This document shows positions 1 to 9,744 of a stretch of DNA of 64,000 nt, piece after piece. This DNA comes from Clostridium sp. CM027 (GTDB taxonomy: Bacteria > Bacillota > Clostridia > Clostridiales > Clostridiaceae), in assembly GCF_024730565.1 (NCBI RefSeq), contig NZ_CP077725.1, forward strand, positions 62,001 through 126,000. Direction: 5' to 3'. The notes under the pieces are model-generated. The model did no database searches. It worked only from the letters and a program-made list of their open reading frames with translations, and was not told the DNA's origin. How positions within the stretch are numbered: position 1 is the stretch's first letter; every line of letters begins with the position of its first letter. The position numbers and the translations under genes were made by a program.

Positions 1-1
1 G

Positions 2-376
2 CTAGGGGCTATGCAAAAAATGATTGATAAGGTATTTGAGAGTGCGCTAGAAAAACTTATGGCGATAAATGATAATGATTATTTGGAACTTATAAAAAAA
101 TATCTTTTATCAATGCCAATAGCAGGGGATGAAGAAATAATACTTCCTGGGAAATATAAAAGTATTGTAAGCGATGAATATTTATCTGGAATTAATATTT
201 CACTAAAAACTAATGGAAAAATAGGTGAATTAAAATTAAGTTCCGATAATCGAGATATAAAAAGTGGATTTGTAGTACTTAAAAATGGTATAGAGATTAA
301 TAATACTTTTGAAAGTCTAGTTAACTCCTTAAGGGATGAACTAGAACCTGAAATTGTTAACGCATTATTTAAATAA
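2..376 (+). CDS. atpE: V-type ATP synthase subunit E, C-terminal part (partial at window edge)
   Basis: Subunit E forms the peripheral stalk that holds the catalytic A3B3 head of the V-type ATPase against the membrane sector. The frame is open to the left edge without a stop, so the gene begins outside the window. The first visible ATG (11) is internal, because about 125 codons are seen and the family runs near 200. The end carries the typical subunit E signature: a GFVVLKNGIEIN-type strand followed by a helix with ELEPEIVNALF. It is the first visible gene of an operon E-C-F-A-B-D. An inverted repeat separates it from subunit C. Confident family call. Confidence 0.9.
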   Translation, partial: LGAMQKMIDKVFESALEKLMAINDNDYLELIKKYLLSMPIAGDEEIILPGKYKSIVSDEYLSGINISLKTNGKIGELKLSSDNRDIKSGFVVLKNGIEINNTFESLVNSLRDELEPEIVNALFK

Positions 377-393
377 ATGTAAATAAAATTTAA

Positions 394-428
394 GGAGTGG
401 ATACCTATTTATAATTGGTATCCACTCC
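394..428 (+). promoter_or_regulatory. Perfect intercistronic hairpin in the V-ATPase operon
   Basis: Two perfect 12-base arms (394-405 and 417-428) enclose an 11-base loop between the subunit E stop codon and the subunit C ribosome binding site. No T-run follows, so an intrinsic terminator is unlikely. An RNA processing or stabilising stem that sets the E:C ratio is a reasonable inference. Confidence 0.6.
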
Positions 429-455
429 GGATCAAAACAAGGAGGATAGCCATAT

Positions 456-1457
456 ATGAATAATATGGATTTTACACAAGCTGTGGCTAGGCTAAGAGTA
501 TTAGAAAAAAGACTCCTGAGTAAAGTAAAGATTGAGAGAATGATTGACAGCTCCTCGGCGGATGAAGTACTTAAAATTTTGAAGGAAACCGAATATGCAA
601 GTTTGATGGGAAATGTAAAAAGAGCAGAGGACTACAATATATTACTTAAGGATGAGCTAAATAGAGTATACTCCCTTATGTATGAAGTTTCTCCATATCC
701 TTCTATAGTAGATATTATGAGTTTGAAATATGATTATCATAATATAAAAGTGTTGTTAAAAGGAAGAACTTTAGATAAGGACTTTTCTCATATGCTAATT
801 CCAGCAGGTACAGTAAATATAGAGGAATTAAAATTTTACATGACAACTATGGAATATAAGAAATTAGACCCTAATATGAGGGAAGCTATAATTGAGGTGG
901 AAAAAGTATACAAAGAACTTAATGATCCTCAAAAGATAGATATTATATTGGATAGGTATATGTATGTAGATATGTTAGCTAGGGCAGAAGAAACAAAAAT
1001 TGATTTTATAATTGAATATGTTAAGAAAAGTATAGATTTTTCTAATATTAAGTCAATAATTAGATTAAAAAAACAACAAAAGGATGTTAACTTTTTTAAA
1101 GAAGTTATATTGATTGGTGGAGATATATCTAGTGATGTTCTATTAACAGCTTTTAGTGATCCAATTGAAAATATGGCAACTAAATTTTCTTCATCAAAAT
1201 ATGGAGAAGTTGTAAGAATTGGACTAGAAGAATATATTAAAACTGGTAAACTTTCTAGTTTAGAAAAATTATCAGAAAACTATATTATGGAGAAGCTAAG
1301 GGCCGCTAAGTATGTTACTTTTGGACCTGAGCCAATATTTGCGTATATCGCAGCAAAGGAAACAGAAATAAAGATAATAAGAATAATTACGGTTGGGAAA
1401 TTAAATAATGTTGATACGACGATCATAAGAGAAAGGATGCGTGAAGTTTATGCATAA
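456..1457 (+). CDS. atpC: V-type ATP synthase subunit C
   Basis: Subunit C (the V-type ATPase d/AC39-like socket) links the central rotor stalk to the membrane c-ring. The 333-residue product has the family length and is almost entirely helical, with repeated acidic and basic helices and the conserved early stretch [20 protein letters not shown] lies about 10 bases before the ATG; a second in-frame ATG three codons later is possible. Its stop overlaps the start of subunit F, as in other clostridial and archaeal-type operons. The gene order E-C-F-A-B-D supports the call as strongly as the protein itself. No oddities seen. Confidence 0.92.
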   Translation: MNNMDFTQAVARLRVLEKRLLSKVKIERMIDSSSADEVLKILKETEYASLMGNVKRAEDYNILLKDELNRVYSLMYEVSPYPSIVDIMSLKYDYHNIKVLLKGRTLDKDFSHMLIPAGTVNIEELKFYMTTMEYKKLDPNMREAIIEVEKVYKELNDPQKIDIILDRYMYVDMLARAEETKIDFIIEYVKKSIDFSNIKSIIRLKKQQKDVNFFKEVILIGGDISSDVLLTAFSDPIENMATKFSSSKYGEVVRIGLEEYIKTGKLSSLEKLSENYIMEKLRAAKYVTFGPEPIFAYIAAKETEIKIIRIITVGKLNNVDTTIIRERMREVYA

Positions 1458-1758
1458 AGTAGGAGTAGTTGGAGATAAAGATTCAATACTTGCTTTCAAA
1501 GCTCTTGGAATTGACGTATATCCGGTTATTGAAGTAGAAGAAGCTAAAAAAGCTATAGATAAAATGGCGTCAAGTAATTATGCAGTTATATTTGTAACTG
1601 AGCAGATAGCTCAGCACTTAGATGAAACTATAGCAAGATATAACAGACAGATGATTCCTGCCATTATATTAATACCAAGTAATCAAGGCTCACTAAATAT
1701 AGGAATGCAAAGAATTCGCGATAATGTAGAAAAAGCAGTGGGCGTAAATATTTTATAG
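1450..1758 (+). CDS. atpF: V-type ATP synthase subunit F
   Basis: Subunit F is a small Rossmann-like protein of the central rotor that modulates ATP hydrolysis. The product has about 102 residues, with the N-terminal strand-loop [20 protein letters not shown] and a later [10 protein letters not shown] strand, both typical of the family. The ATG at 1450 lies 12 bases after AAAGGA. An in-frame GTG at 1441 would add three residues but sits very close to that site. The gene overlaps the end of subunit C by a few bases, indicating translational coupling. Family call secure; exact start uncertain. Confidence 0.9.
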   Translation: MHKVGVVGDKDSILAFKALGIDVYPVIEVEEAKKAIDKMASSNYAVIFVTEQIAQHLDETIARYNRQMIPAIILIPSNQGSLNIGMQRIRDNVEKAVGVNIL

Positions 1759-1775
1759 AAAGGTAGGGAGATAAC

Positions 1776-3548
1776 TTGAAAATCGGTAAAATTGTAAAAG
1801 TTTCAGGTCCATTAGTTGTTGCAAAAGATATGGACGAAGCTAATATATATGACGTAGTTAAGGTTGGAGATAAGGGTCTTATTGGCGAAATTATTGAAAT
1901 GAGAGGAGATAGAGCCTCTATTCAAGTATATGAAGAAACATCAGGCCTCGGACCAGGAGATCCAGTAGTTACTACCGGTGAACCACTAAGTGTTGAACTT
2001 GGACCAGGACTTATAGAATCAATGTTTGATGGTATTCAAAGACCGCTTGATAAAATAAGAGCTATAGCTGGTAATTACTTAACAAAAGGTGTAAATGTTT
2101 CGCCACTAGATAGAGAAAGAAAATGGGACTTTGTTCCTACGGCGTCCGTTGGAGATATTGTTTCATATGGCGTAGCTATAGGAACAGTTGCGGAAACTAC
2201 TGTTATAACTCAAACAATAATGGTGCCTAAAGGAATAGAGGGTACTATAACGTCTATAACTGCAGGAGAATATACTGTAGAAGATGTAGTAGCAGAGGTG
2301 CAAACAGATGGCGGAATTAAGCAAATTACGTTAATGCAAAAGTGGCCAGTAAGACGTGGAAGACCTTATGCTGATAAATTAAATCCAATAGAACCACTAG
2401 TTACAGGTCAAAGAGTAATAGATACTTTCTTTCCAGTAACTAAAGGTGGTACGGCATGTGTTCCGGGTCCTTTTGGTAGTGGAAAAACTGTAGTTCAACA
2501 TCAATTTGCAAAATGGGCAGATGCAGAAATAGTTGTTTACATAGGTTGCGGTGAACGTGGCAATGAAATGACAGATGTTTTGAATGAGTTTCCAGAACTT
2601 AAAGATCCCAAAACAGGTGAATCACTAATGAAAAGAACGGTGCTCATTGCAAATACTTCTAATATGCCAGTTGCAGCTAGGGAAGCTTCTGTATATACAG
2701 GTATAACTATTGCAGAGTATTTTAGGGACATGGGATTTGCTGTAGCATTAATGGCAGATTCTACGTCAAGATGGGCAGAGGCTCTACGCGAAATGTCAGG
2801 AAGACTTGAGGAAATGCCAGGTGATGAGGGGTATCCAGCATATCTAGGCTCACGTGTAGCAGATTTTTATGAAAGATCTGGAAAGGTAGTTTGCATTGGA
2901 GACGACAAAAGAATAGGCGCAATTACAGTTATTGGCGCAGTATCACCTCCTGGTGGAGATTTATCAGAGCCAGTTACTCAAGCAACGCTTAGAATAGTCA
3001 AAGTGTTTTGGGGACTAGACGCGCAACTTGCTTATAGAAGACATTTTCCATCAATAAATTGGTTGGATTCTTATTCACTATATTTGGATCAGCTAGCTAA
3101 TTGGATGGATGAGAACGTTGCTGCCGATTGGACTGAGCTTAGGGTTAAAGCTATGACCATTTTGCAAGAAGAAGCAAAACTTGATGAAATAGTAAGACTT
3201 GTAGGTGTAGATGCTCTTTCTGAAAAGGACAGGTTAAAACTAGAAGTTGCAAAATCAATTAGAGAAGATTATTTACAACAGAATGCATTCCATGAGGTTG
3301 ATACTTTTACGTCACTTAACAAACAATATAAAATGTTGAAATTAGTTTTAGATTTCCATGTTGAGGGTGAAAAAGCATTGAGTTCAGGGATTTATTTGAA
3401 AAAGATATTAGAGATTCCTGCGCGTGATAAAATAGCAAGAGCAAAATATATTGCAGAAACTGATATGTCAAAAATTGATGATATATTTACGGCCCTATCT
3501 AATGATATTGAAGAATTAATAACGGAAGGAGGAGCTGTAAATGATTAA
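1776..3548 (+). CDS. atpA: V-type ATP synthase catalytic subunit A
   Basis: Catalytic subunit A binds and turns over ATP in the A3B3 head. At 590 residues it has the full family length, including the non-homologous insert of V/A-type A subunits before the nucleotide-binding domain. The Walker A motif GPFGSGKT is at residues 231-238, followed by the GCGERGNEM region and the [16 protein letters not shown] segment. Translation starts at TTG behind AGGTAGGGAG. The last few bases overlap the subunit B start (ATG at 3541), so A and B are translationally coupled, as expected for equimolar partners. Whether the enzyme works as an ATP synthase or an ion pump cannot be told here. Confidence 0.97.
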   Translation: MKIGKIVKVSGPLVVAKDMDEANIYDVVKVGDKGLIGEIIEMRGDRASIQVYEETSGLGPGDPVVTTGEPLSVELGPGLIESMFDGIQRPLDKIRAIAGNYLTKGVNVSPLDRERKWDFVPTASVGDIVSYGVAIGTVAETTVITQTIMVPKGIEGTITSITAGEYTVEDVVAEVQTDGGIKQITLMQKWPVRRGRPYADKLNPIEPLVTGQRVIDTFFPVTKGGTACVPGPFGSGKTVVQHQFAKWADAEIVVYIGCGERGNEMTDVLNEFPELKDPKTGESLMKRTVLIANTSNMPVAAREASVYTGITIAEYFRDMGFAVALMADSTSRWAEALREMSGRLEEMPGDEGYPAYLGSRVADFYERSGKVVCIGDDKRIGAITVIGAVSPPGGDLSEPVTQATLRIVKVFWGLDAQLAYRRHFPSINWLDSYSLYLDQLANWMDENVAADWTELRVKAMTILQEEAKLDEIVRLVGVDALSEKDRLKLEVAKSIREDYLQQNAFHEVDTFTSLNKQYKMLKLVLDFHVEGEKALSSGIYLKKILEIPARDKIARAKYIAETDMSKIDDIFTALSNDIEELITEGGAVND

Positions 3549-4923
3549 AGAATACAAAACTATAACAGAAGTTGTAGGGCCACTTATGGTTGTAGAAAAA
3601 GTTCAAGGCGTTCGGTACGATGAACTAGTGGAAATAGAACTACAGAACGGTGAAATTCGTAGCGGAAAAGTACTTGAAATAAATGAAGATAAAGCAATGG
3701 TTCAGTTATTTGAAAGTTCTGCTGGAATTAACTTAAAAGGTAGTAAGGCTAAATTTTTAGGAAGACCACTAGAACTTGGAGTTTCAGAAGATATGCTTGG
3801 AAGGGTCTTTGATGGACTTGGTAGGCCTAAAGACGGTGGACCTAAAATTATTCCTGACAAGAGACTCGATATAAATGGAGAGGCATTGAACCCTGTGGCA
3901 AGAGACTATCCGTCAGAGTTTATTCAAACAGGTATTTCAGCTATTGATGGACTTAATACTTTAGTTCGTGGACAAAAATTACCAGTGTTTTCTGGTTCGG
4001 GTCTCCCACATGCGCAACTTGCGGCTCAAATAGCAAGGCAAGCAAAGGTATTAAATTCAGATACGAAATTTGTTGTTGTATTTGCAGCTATAGGAATAAC
4101 TTTTCAAGAAGCACAGTTTTTCGTAGATGATTTTACAAAAACTGGTGCAATAGACAGAACTGTATTATTTATGAATCTTGCAAATGACCCAGCTATTGAG
4201 AGAATAGCTACGCCTAGAATGGCACTAACTACAGCTGAATATCTTGCTTACGAAAAAGGATTTCACGTACTTGTAATTATGACTGATCTTACAAATTACT
4301 GTGAGGCTCTGCGTGAAGTTTCAGCTGCAAGAAAAGAAGTTCCAGGTAGACGTGGATATCCAGGATATCTTTATACTGATCTTTCGACGCTATATGAAAG
4401 AGCAGGTAGGATTAAAGGACTTGAAGGTTCAATAACTCAAATTCCTATACTTACAATGCCGGAAGATGATATAACTCATCCAATTCCTGACTTAACGGGA
4501 TATATAACTGAAGGTCAGATTATTTTAAGCCGAGAACTTTATAAAAAAGGCATTATGCCACCAGTAGATGTTCTACCGTCGTTATCAAGACTTAAAGATA
4601 AAGGTATAGGCAAAGGCAAAACGCGCGAAGATCATGCTGATACGATGAATCAACTATTTGCTGCATATGCTCAAGGTAAGCAAGCAAAAGAGCTTGCAGT
4701 TATATTAGGAGAGTCAGCATTATCTGATGCAGACAAAAAATATGCAATATTTGCAGATGCTTTTGAAAAACGATATGTTTCCCAAGGATTTGAAACTAAT
4801 AGGACTATTGATGAAACAATAAATTTAGGATGGGAGCTTCTATCTATTCTCCCAAGAAATGAACTTAAGAGAATTAGAGATGAATATGTAGAAAAATACT
4901 TACCAAAAAAAGAGGGTGAGTAA
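3541..4923 (+). CDS. atpB: V-type ATP synthase subunit B
   Basis: Non-catalytic nucleotide-binding subunit B alternates with A in the hexameric head. The product has 460 residues. It lacks a Walker A motif at the position where subunit A has one (it reads [19 protein letters not shown]), which is diagnostic for B. The conserved [24 protein letters not shown]-type region follows (given here in part: [19 protein letters not shown]). AAGGAGG lies just before the ATG inside the end of subunit A. Two bases separate it from the GTG of subunit D. Nothing unusual. Confidence 0.97.
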   Translation: MIKEYKTITEVVGPLMVVEKVQGVRYDELVEIELQNGEIRSGKVLEINEDKAMVQLFESSAGINLKGSKAKFLGRPLELGVSEDMLGRVFDGLGRPKDGGPKIIPDKRLDINGEALNPVARDYPSEFIQTGISAIDGLNTLVRGQKLPVFSGSGLPHAQLAAQIARQAKVLNSDTKFVVVFAAIGITFQEAQFFVDDFTKTGAIDRTVLFMNLANDPAIERIATPRMALTTAEYLAYEKGFHVLVIMTDLTNYCEALREVSAARKEVPGRRGYPGYLYTDLSTLYERAGRIKGLEGSITQIPILTMPEDDITHPIPDLTGYITEGQIILSRELYKKGIMPPVDVLPSLSRLKDKGIGKGKTREDHADTMNQLFAAYAQGKQAKELAVILGESALSDADKKYAIFADAFEKRYVSQGFETNRTIDETINLGWELLSILPRNELKRIRDEYVEKYLPKKEGE

Positions 4924-4925
4924 AC

Positions 4926-5597
4926 GTGGCGAGGCTCAATGTTAATCCAACTAGAATGGAGCTTACTAAACTAAAAAAAAGATTAGGTACAGCTACTCGT
5001 GGTCATAAATTATTAAAGGATAAGCAAGATGAGCTTATGAGAAGATTCATTGATCTTATAAAACATAATAATAAACTACGAGCGAAAGTTGAAGAAGAAT
5101 TACAGAACTCTTTTAAGGATTTTGTTATGGCAAGTGCATTAATGTCATCAGAATTTCTAGAGGAAGCAATAGCGCAACCAAAAGAAAAAATTTCTGTAGA
5201 AGTTGAGACAAAAAATCTTATGAGTGTTAATGTTCCGATAATGAAGTTTAAAAGAGAATTAGAAGATGATCCTGGCAGTATATATCCATATGGATTTGCC
5301 AGCACTTCGGCAGATCTTGATGGAGCTATAGAAAAGTTATATTTAGCCTTGCCGGAGCTTTTAGAACTTGCAGAAGTAGAAAAATCTTGTCAGCTCATGG
5401 CAGATGAGATTGAAAAAACTAGAAGAACGGTTAATGCACTTGAATACATGACTATACCTCAACTCAATGAAACTATAAAGTATATAAGAATGAAGCTTGA
5501 GGAAAATGAGCGTGGAGCTTTAACTAGACTTATGAAGGTTAAAAGTATGATGGAGAAAGCTCAAGAGCTAGCAGATGCAAAAAGAATTAGCACATAA
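4926..5597 (+). CDS. atpD: V-type ATP synthase subunit D
   Basis: Subunit D is the coiled-coil rotor axle inside the A3B3 head. The 223-residue product begins with the family signature [16 protein letters not shown] and has long N- and C-terminal heptad-like helices flanking a short globular middle. It starts at GTG two bases after the subunit B stop, with GAGGGTGAG as binding site. It is the last gene of the operon: a terminator-like stem follows at once. Family call secure. Confidence 0.95.
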   Translation: MARLNVNPTRMELTKLKKRLGTATRGHKLLKDKQDELMRRFIDLIKHNNKLRAKVEEELQNSFKDFVMASALMSSEFLEEAIAQPKEKISVEVETKNLMSVNVPIMKFKRELEDDPGSIYPYGFASTSADLDGAIEKLYLALPELLELAEVEKSCQLMADEIEKTRRTVNALEYMTIPQLNETIKYIRMKLEENERGALTRLMKVKSMMEKAQELADAKRIST

Positions 5598-5606
5598 ATA
5601 AGGTGG

Positions 5607-5642
5607 AATTAAGGTGTCTTTAGTGATGCCTTAATTTTTTTT
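5607..5642 (+). terminator. Terminator of the V-ATPase operon
   Basis: AATTAAGG and CCTTAATT arms, extended inward by four further pairs including two G-T wobbles, enclose a 6-base loop and run into a T-tract. It lies ten bases after the subunit D stop. Confidence 0.85.
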
Positions 5643-5658
5643 GCAGAGATTTTAGTTG

Positions 5659-5696
5659 ATGTATACATATATTTAGAATAGAATATATGTATACAT
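5659..5696. promoter_or_regulatory. 15-bp perfect inverted repeat upstream of def
   Basis: The arms 5659-5673 and 5682-5696 are perfect reverse complements around an 8-base spacer and contain GTATAC palindromes. There is no T-tract on either side, so it reads as an operator or an RNA stem in the deformylase leader rather than a terminator. Confidence 0.5.
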
Positions 5697-5748
5697 TTAA
5701 AAGTTATTGCTGTGAAACGCAATTAGTATAAAGAAAAGGAGAATGCAT

Positions 5749-6219
5749 ATGGCAGTTAGGGAAATTTTACAATATGGAGACGAGCGTCTTAATATGATTT
5801 GTGAGAAGGTAGGAAAAATAGATAGGAAGATATTAAACACAATTGACGATATGATGGATACGCTTTATGAGGGTAATGGAATAGGACTTGCGGCTCCTCA
5901 AATAGGAATTTTAAAAAGGGTTATCTTAATTGATTTAGGAGAAGAAGAAGAAAATCCAATAATAATTATAAATCCTAAAATAACAGCTCAGTCAGGAAAT
6001 GAAAAGGATTATGAGGGCTGTTTAAGCTACTTAGGATATGAAGGTGAAGTATTTAGACCTACAAACGTTACAGTTGTAGGAATTAATATTAAGGGGAAAC
6101 CAGTAACTTATGAAGCTTCAGGATTACTGGCAAGGGCCTTATGTCATGAAATTGACCATCTAGATGGAGTATTATATATGTCTAGAGCTGAGGAAATGTA
6201 CGAAGTAACAACAGAATAA
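5749..6219 (+). CDS. def: Peptide deformylase
   Basis: Removes the formyl group from the N-terminal methionine of nascent proteins. All three metal/active-site motifs are present: GIGLAAPQ (about 44-51), EGCLS with the metal-ligand Cys (about 101) and HEIDH (about 133-137). Of two nearby ATGs, 5749 is chosen because AAAGGAG ends seven bases before it, while the one at 5743 is only a base away. With 156 residues it is a short type 1 enzyme. The usual clostridial partner genes (fmt, priA) are not adjacent; it appears monocistronic between two terminators. Confidence 0.95.
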   Translation: MAVREILQYGDERLNMICEKVGKIDRKILNTIDDMMDTLYEGNGIGLAAPQIGILKRVILIDLGEEEENPIIIINPKITAQSGNEKDYEGCLSYLGYEGEVFRPTNVTVVGINIKGKPVTYEASGLLARALCHEIDHLDGVLYMSRAEEMYEVTTE

Positions 6220-6227
6220 TTTTGTAC

Positions 6228-6269
6228 AAGAGCATGCCTGAGATTATTAAAATCATAAGGCATGCTCTT
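6228..6269. terminator. Bidirectional terminator between def and the SDR gene
   Basis: A perfect 12-base stem (6228-6239 with 6258-6269) around an 18-base loop. T-runs are present on the plus strand and, through AA bases, weakly on the minus strand. It serves two convergent genes. Confidence 0.85.
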
Positions 6270-6271
6270 TT

Positions 6272-7108
6272 TTACAATTTAAGGTGTTTATTAATGTAAT
6301 CTTTAAGTCTATCATCCCAAGGAGCAATTTCAATGCCAAGAGAATGTTTTATATGCGAATTATTTACACAGGTATATTTAGGTTCTTTAATGAGATTGGA
6401 TAAAAGCTTATCTGAATTCACAACTAACGGAACATCGAGATTACTAAATTCTATAATACTATTTATTAGCATTGACTTTGATAAACAACCTTCATTGGTA
6501 TAGTTATATATCCCATATTTATCAGTTTCTAATAGTCTCTGAAGGACTATAGTTAAATCTTCAATATAAGTTACGGAAAGGGTGGGGTCCGAAAATAGAT
6601 AAATTGCTGTATGTTTGCCATTTATGAGCTTTCTCACAAAACAATCATTGCCACCAAATATATTTGAGGTGCGGACAATAAAATATTTTTCACAAATGGT
6701 TTGTATTAATTCTTCTCCACCTAATTTACTTTTGCTATAGGCGTTTATTGGGGTACATTCATCAACTTCACTGTAGGGTGTTGTATTAGTATCTCCGTAT
6801 ACATCTGTGCTAGATAGGTATACTAGGGGGATACTAAGCGAATTACAACAATTAGCAATGTTTAAAGTTCCTACAGTGTTTACATCATAGGCTAAAGATT
6901 CATGGTATTCACAAATATATTTATTTGTCATGCCCGCAGTATGAATTACAGCGTCAGGCTTTAATTCATACAGAGTTTTCTCGGTAGTTATTTTATCAGT
7001 TATGTTAAGTTCAGTTTTATCTAATCCATATATAGTATGTGATTTAGACAAGATATTACAAAGATAAGTTCCAATATTACCTTTTGCGCCAGTTATTAAA
7101 ATATTCAT
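6272..7108 (-). CDS. NAD(P)-dependent sugar-nucleotide reductase/epimerase, RmlD-like SDR
   Basis: An extended short-chain dehydrogenase of the dTDP-4-dehydrorhamnose reductase/epimerase type, 278 residues. The nucleotide-binding GAKGNIG is at residues 7-13, the LSSTDVYGD segment is at about 98-106, and the catalytic YSKSK pair Tyr124/Lys128 is intact. AAGGAGGG precedes the ATG. There are no neighbouring rml or polysaccharide genes, so it may work on another nucleotide sugar; the substrate is not deducible. It lies convergent to def and divergent from the flavodiiron gene, with its own leader. Confidence 0.75.
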   Translation of the reverse strand: MNILITGAKGNIGTYLCNILSKSHTIYGLDKTELNITDKITTEKTLYELKPDAVIHTAGMTNKYICEYHESLAYDVNTVGTLNIANCCNSLSIPLVYLSSTDVYGDTNTTPYSEVDECTPINAYSKSKLGGEELIQTICEKYFIVRTSNIFGGNDCFVRKLINGKHTAIYLFSDPTLSVTYIEDLTIVLQRLLETDKYGIYNYTNEGCLSKSMLINSIIEFSNLDVPLVVNSDKLLSNLIKEPKYTCVNNSHIKHSLGIEIAPWDDRLKDYINKHLKL

Positions 7109-7263
7109 AGAGCCCTCCTTAAAGTTCGTGCTATTAAAGTATATGGCTCAGTATCCTTATTATTAAAAAATATTTTATTTTTCAGGGTGAATAATAGAAT
7201 ATTTTAATATTTAAGTGACAAACTATAAAGTATATGCATTTTCATGTATATAAAAGATAGGTT

Positions 7264-7311
7264 AACTAATAATCATTATTAGTTGAATGGATTTGATAAA
7301 TGTGGTAAAAT
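7264..7311 (+). promoter_or_regulatory. PerR-like operator overlapping a sigmaA promoter
   Basis: A 21-base palindrome at 7264-7284 (10-base arms around one C) contains TAATAATCATTATTA, which agrees with the PerR consensus TTATAATNATTATAA at all but two of the fixed positions. Its end overlaps a -35-like TTGAAT (7283-7288), 17 bases before TAAAAT (7306-7311). Repression of the downstream flavodiiron gene by a PerR-type regulator is inferred. Confidence 0.6.
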
Positions 7312-7353
7312 ATATTATATGTAAGATGATTAAAATCATATAGGTTTATAGGA

Positions 7354-7380
7354 TGTCTAACAATTAATAATTGTTAGACA
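7354..7380 (+). promoter_or_regulatory. Perfect 12-bp hairpin in the flavodiiron gene leader
   Basis: TGTCTAACAATT (7354-7365) and its exact complement (7369-7380) enclose 3 bases, 13 bases before the AGGAGG of the next gene and inside the predicted transcript. It could be a second operator or an mRNA-stabilising 5' stem. Confidence 0.5.
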
Positions 7381-7408
7381 CTAAGAGAACTAAAGGAGGA
7401 CTTTGAGA

Positions 7409-8584
7409 ATGGAAACAACAAAGTTAAAAGACAATATTTATTGGGTTGGGGTAAACGATCCTAAGCTCGAGGTATTTGATATTATAATGGAAACAAAGAA
7501 AGGAACTACATATAATTCATATTTAATAGATGATGAAAAAGTTGCTATAATAGATTGTGTTAAAAATGGTTTCTTTGAAGGGTTTTTAGATAAAATAAAA
7601 GGTGTTATTGGAGAAAGAAAAGTTGATTACATAATTGTTCAACATACAGAACTCGACCATAGTGGTTCTTTAGGTAAGCTCTTAGAAGTTTATCCAGAGG
7701 CTGTTGTTCTAGCTTCAAAACCTGCTATAACGTATCTAAAAGAAATTACTAACAAGGAATTTAATAGCAGGCCAGCAGTAGGAGAGATTTGCTTAGGTAA
7801 AAACACATTACAATTTATTTCAGCACCAAATTTACATTGGCCTGATACAATGTTTACATATGCTAAGGAAGAAAAAGTATTGTTTACTTGTGACGTAATG
7901 GGTTGTCATTATTCACCAGTTAATTGTATAACGGATGCTTGCTCAGGTGATTATTTCGACGAAATGAAATATTATTTTGACGTTATAATGGGACCATTTA
8001 AAAAATTTGTTAATATGGGATTAGATAAAATCAAAGATTTAGAATTAGATATGGTAGCGCCAAGCCATGGTCCTATACATGTAGAGGATATTAAAATGTA
8101 TGTAGACCTTTATAGAAAGTGGGCTAAAACTTACGAGATAAAAGAAAAAAACATTCAAATATTATACATATCCGCTTATCATAATACTGAGGCTATGGCA
8201 AAATATATAGCTAATAAAATTAATGAAAAGGGAATAAAGGCTGAAGTTCATGAAATAACATCTATGAATTTAAGTGAGATTGTATCATTAATTGAAGAAG
8301 CCTCAGGTATTATGATTGGTTCTCCAACTATCAATCAAGATGCTGTAAAGCCTGCTTGGGATGTTCTGTCTCTTGTGTGTCCAATAACAAATAGAGGTAA
8401 AGTCGCAGCAGCTTTCGGATCATATGGATGGAGTGGTGAAGGAGTTCCGATGCTTACACAAAGACTAAAATCTTTAAAATTTAAAGTAGTCGAGGAAGGA
8501 CTTAAATTTAAATTCGTCCCAGACAGCAAGGAATTTGAGCAAGCTGATAAATTTGTGGAGGAGTATTTACAACTCTTGAATTAA
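7409..8584 (+). CDS. fprA: Flavodiiron protein (A-type flavoprotein, O2/NO reductase)
   Basis: Flavodiiron proteins reduce O2 to water or NO to N2O in the cytoplasm of anaerobes, usually fed by rubredoxin. The N-terminal metallo-beta-lactamase-like half carries the diiron ligand motif HTELDH (about 79-84), and further ligands in TCDVMGCH and PSHGPIH. From about residue 250 comes a flavodoxin domain ([17 protein letters not shown]) for FMN. ATG 7409 is preferred over an in-frame TTG at 7403 because AGGAGG is nine bases upstream of it. Length 391 is normal for the class without a fused rubredoxin. The PerR-like box upstream fits an oxidative-stress role. Confidence 0.93.
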   Translation: METTKLKDNIYWVGVNDPKLEVFDIIMETKKGTTYNSYLIDDEKVAIIDCVKNGFFEGFLDKIKGVIGERKVDYIIVQHTELDHSGSLGKLLEVYPEAVVLASKPAITYLKEITNKEFNSRPAVGEICLGKNTLQFISAPNLHWPDTMFTYAKEEKVLFTCDVMGCHYSPVNCITDACSGDYFDEMKYYFDVIMGPFKKFVNMGLDKIKDLELDMVAPSHGPIHVEDIKMYVDLYRKWAKTYEIKEKNIQILYISAYHNTEAMAKYIANKINEKGIKAEVHEITSMNLSEIVSLIEEASGIMIGSPTINQDAVKPAWDVLSLVCPITNRGKVAAAFGSYGWSGEGVPMLTQRLKSLKFKVVEEGLKFKFVPDSKEFEQADKFVEEYLQLLN

Positions 8585-8630
8585 TAAGTTACTAGGGATA
8601 CTTAGGCTACAACGTTTATTATAGTAAATA

Positions 8631-8672
8631 AAAGAAAATCTCACTTGGTTAGTGAAATTTTTCTTTTTTTTT
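8631..8672 (+). terminator. Terminator after the flavodiiron gene
   Basis: AAAGAAAATCTCACT pairs imperfectly with AGTGAAATTTTTCTTT around TGGTT, and is followed by a run of T. Confidence 0.8.
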
Positions 8673-8815
8673 ATAAAGAATTAAAAATATTTCAAATGCA
8701 AAGAATATAATGACCAGGATACTAAATATTATTGTAAAAAAAAGTTTCGCAATAATATCCAGACAAGAATTAAATCGCAGTAAATAATTCACAAATGATT
8801 TATGGAGGGGTATAT

Positions 8816-9214
8816 TTGAATAAGCAAAATATAATAAATTTTCTAAATAAGAATGGCCTAAGTGACATAGTTGAAATTCAATATAAAAAGGACACTATAG
8901 CACTGAAATTTAAATATTATTATGATGAAGTAGAAATTGAAGCTGCTACATCTTATGCAAATGAAGAAGGAGATTTTAAACAAAATGAAGAAGATTGGTA
9001 TGAAGAGTTTTTCTTGCCTTATTTAAGTGATATTTCAGCAGATAATGTGGAAGATATAATGGAAGAATGCGCTGAGGAAATGGAAATTGAATATGAATTC
9101 ATTGGTTGTGATATATCAGAAGATGCATATGAATTTAATGAATTCGCGGTAGTTTTTTATGGTGCAGATGTAAATATTGAAATTGATGATATTTTAATTG
9201 AGTTGGATATCTAA
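8816..9214 (+). CDS. Acidic hypothetical protein
   Basis: A 132-residue protein that I do not recognise. It starts at TTG five bases after GGAGGGG; an in-frame ATG at 8795 lies upstream of that site and is unlikely. The sequence is strongly acidic, especially from about residue 50 (EEDWYEEF, EDIMEECAEEMEIEYE), has no signal peptide or membrane segment, and shows alternating beta-rich and helical stretches. It stands alone with its own leader, opposite the Spo0E-like gene. Similar small acidic proteins are common in clostridia, but no function can be given. Confidence 0.7.
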   Translation: MNKQNIINFLNKNGLSDIVEIQYKKDTIALKFKYYYDEVEIEAATSYANEEGDFKQNEEDWYEEFFLPYLSDISADNVEDIMEECAEEMEIEYEFIGCDISEDAYEFNEFAVVFYGADVNIEIDDILIELDI

Positions 9215-9231
9215 AATCATGTGTGGATTTA

Positions 9232-9408
9232 TCAAGCCACTTTTTCCGAAATGGCTTGAAATTTCTGATATTTAATTATAACTTCATCTAATTGCTGACT
9301 GCATGATACAACTATTTTATCTGTAGGCTCTTTACAATTTAGTAAAAAATGTAATATTGTTCTTAATGATTCTAATTCTTCCTTTATAATTTTTAATTTA
9401 ATATCCAT
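9232..9408 (-). CDS. Spo0E-like aspartyl-phosphate phosphatase (small protein)
   Basis: A 58-residue protein on the minus strand. It has the Spo0E-family signature SQQLDEVIIKY (about residues 37-47) inside a predicted two-helix hairpin, with a hydrophobic ILHFLLN stretch in the first helix. Spo0E-type proteins remove phosphate from Spo0A~P and delay sporulation. AAGAGGTG lies seven bases before the ATG. The final codons overlap no other gene but converge on the acidic hypothetical. The family call rests on the motif and the length; whether it acts on Spo0A here is inferred. Confidence 0.75.
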   Translation of the reverse strand: MDIKLKIIKEELESLRTILHFLLNCKEPTDKIVVSCSQQLDEVIIKYQKFQAISEKVA

Positions 9409-9619
9409 ACATCAACACCTCTTCGCTTTATTTTGTTTTTGTGGAATAAATATATAATAACATATTATGCAATCTATGTTAAATTTTTAGTTAGCCAATA
9501 AAATATAAAAAAATACAAAATATACTATAATTTGTTAAATAAAACATCTATATAATGGTAAAATATAACAAAAAAATCTATGCAGATGTTGAAAAAACTT
9601 ACATGGAATAATATGTAAA

Positions 9620-9712
9620 TGACGAAAAAAGTCTTAATTTTCTTGTGTTATAATTATAAAATCAGAATATGTTTCATTTATACTATTTATGAATAAAATA
9701 TTTTGGTATAAT
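9620..9712 (+). promoter_or_regulatory. Promoter region with a Spo0A-box-like site, upstream of the DUF896 gene
   Basis: TGACGAA at 9620-9626 matches the Spo0A box TGNCGAA and sits where an activator would act, just upstream of TATAAT at 9649-9654. A second TATAAT is at 9707-9712, 33 bases before the next ATG. The 336-base gap between the Spo0E-like start and the DUF896 gene holds nothing else I can name. Confidence 0.35.
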
Positions 9713-9744
9713 AGAAAAGTTAAAAATAGTCTAGGAGTGATATT

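Noticed and set aside
5659-5696. The inverted repeat before def as a second terminator of the ATPase operon
   Set aside because: No T-run follows either arm, and a proper terminator already lies at 5607-5642.
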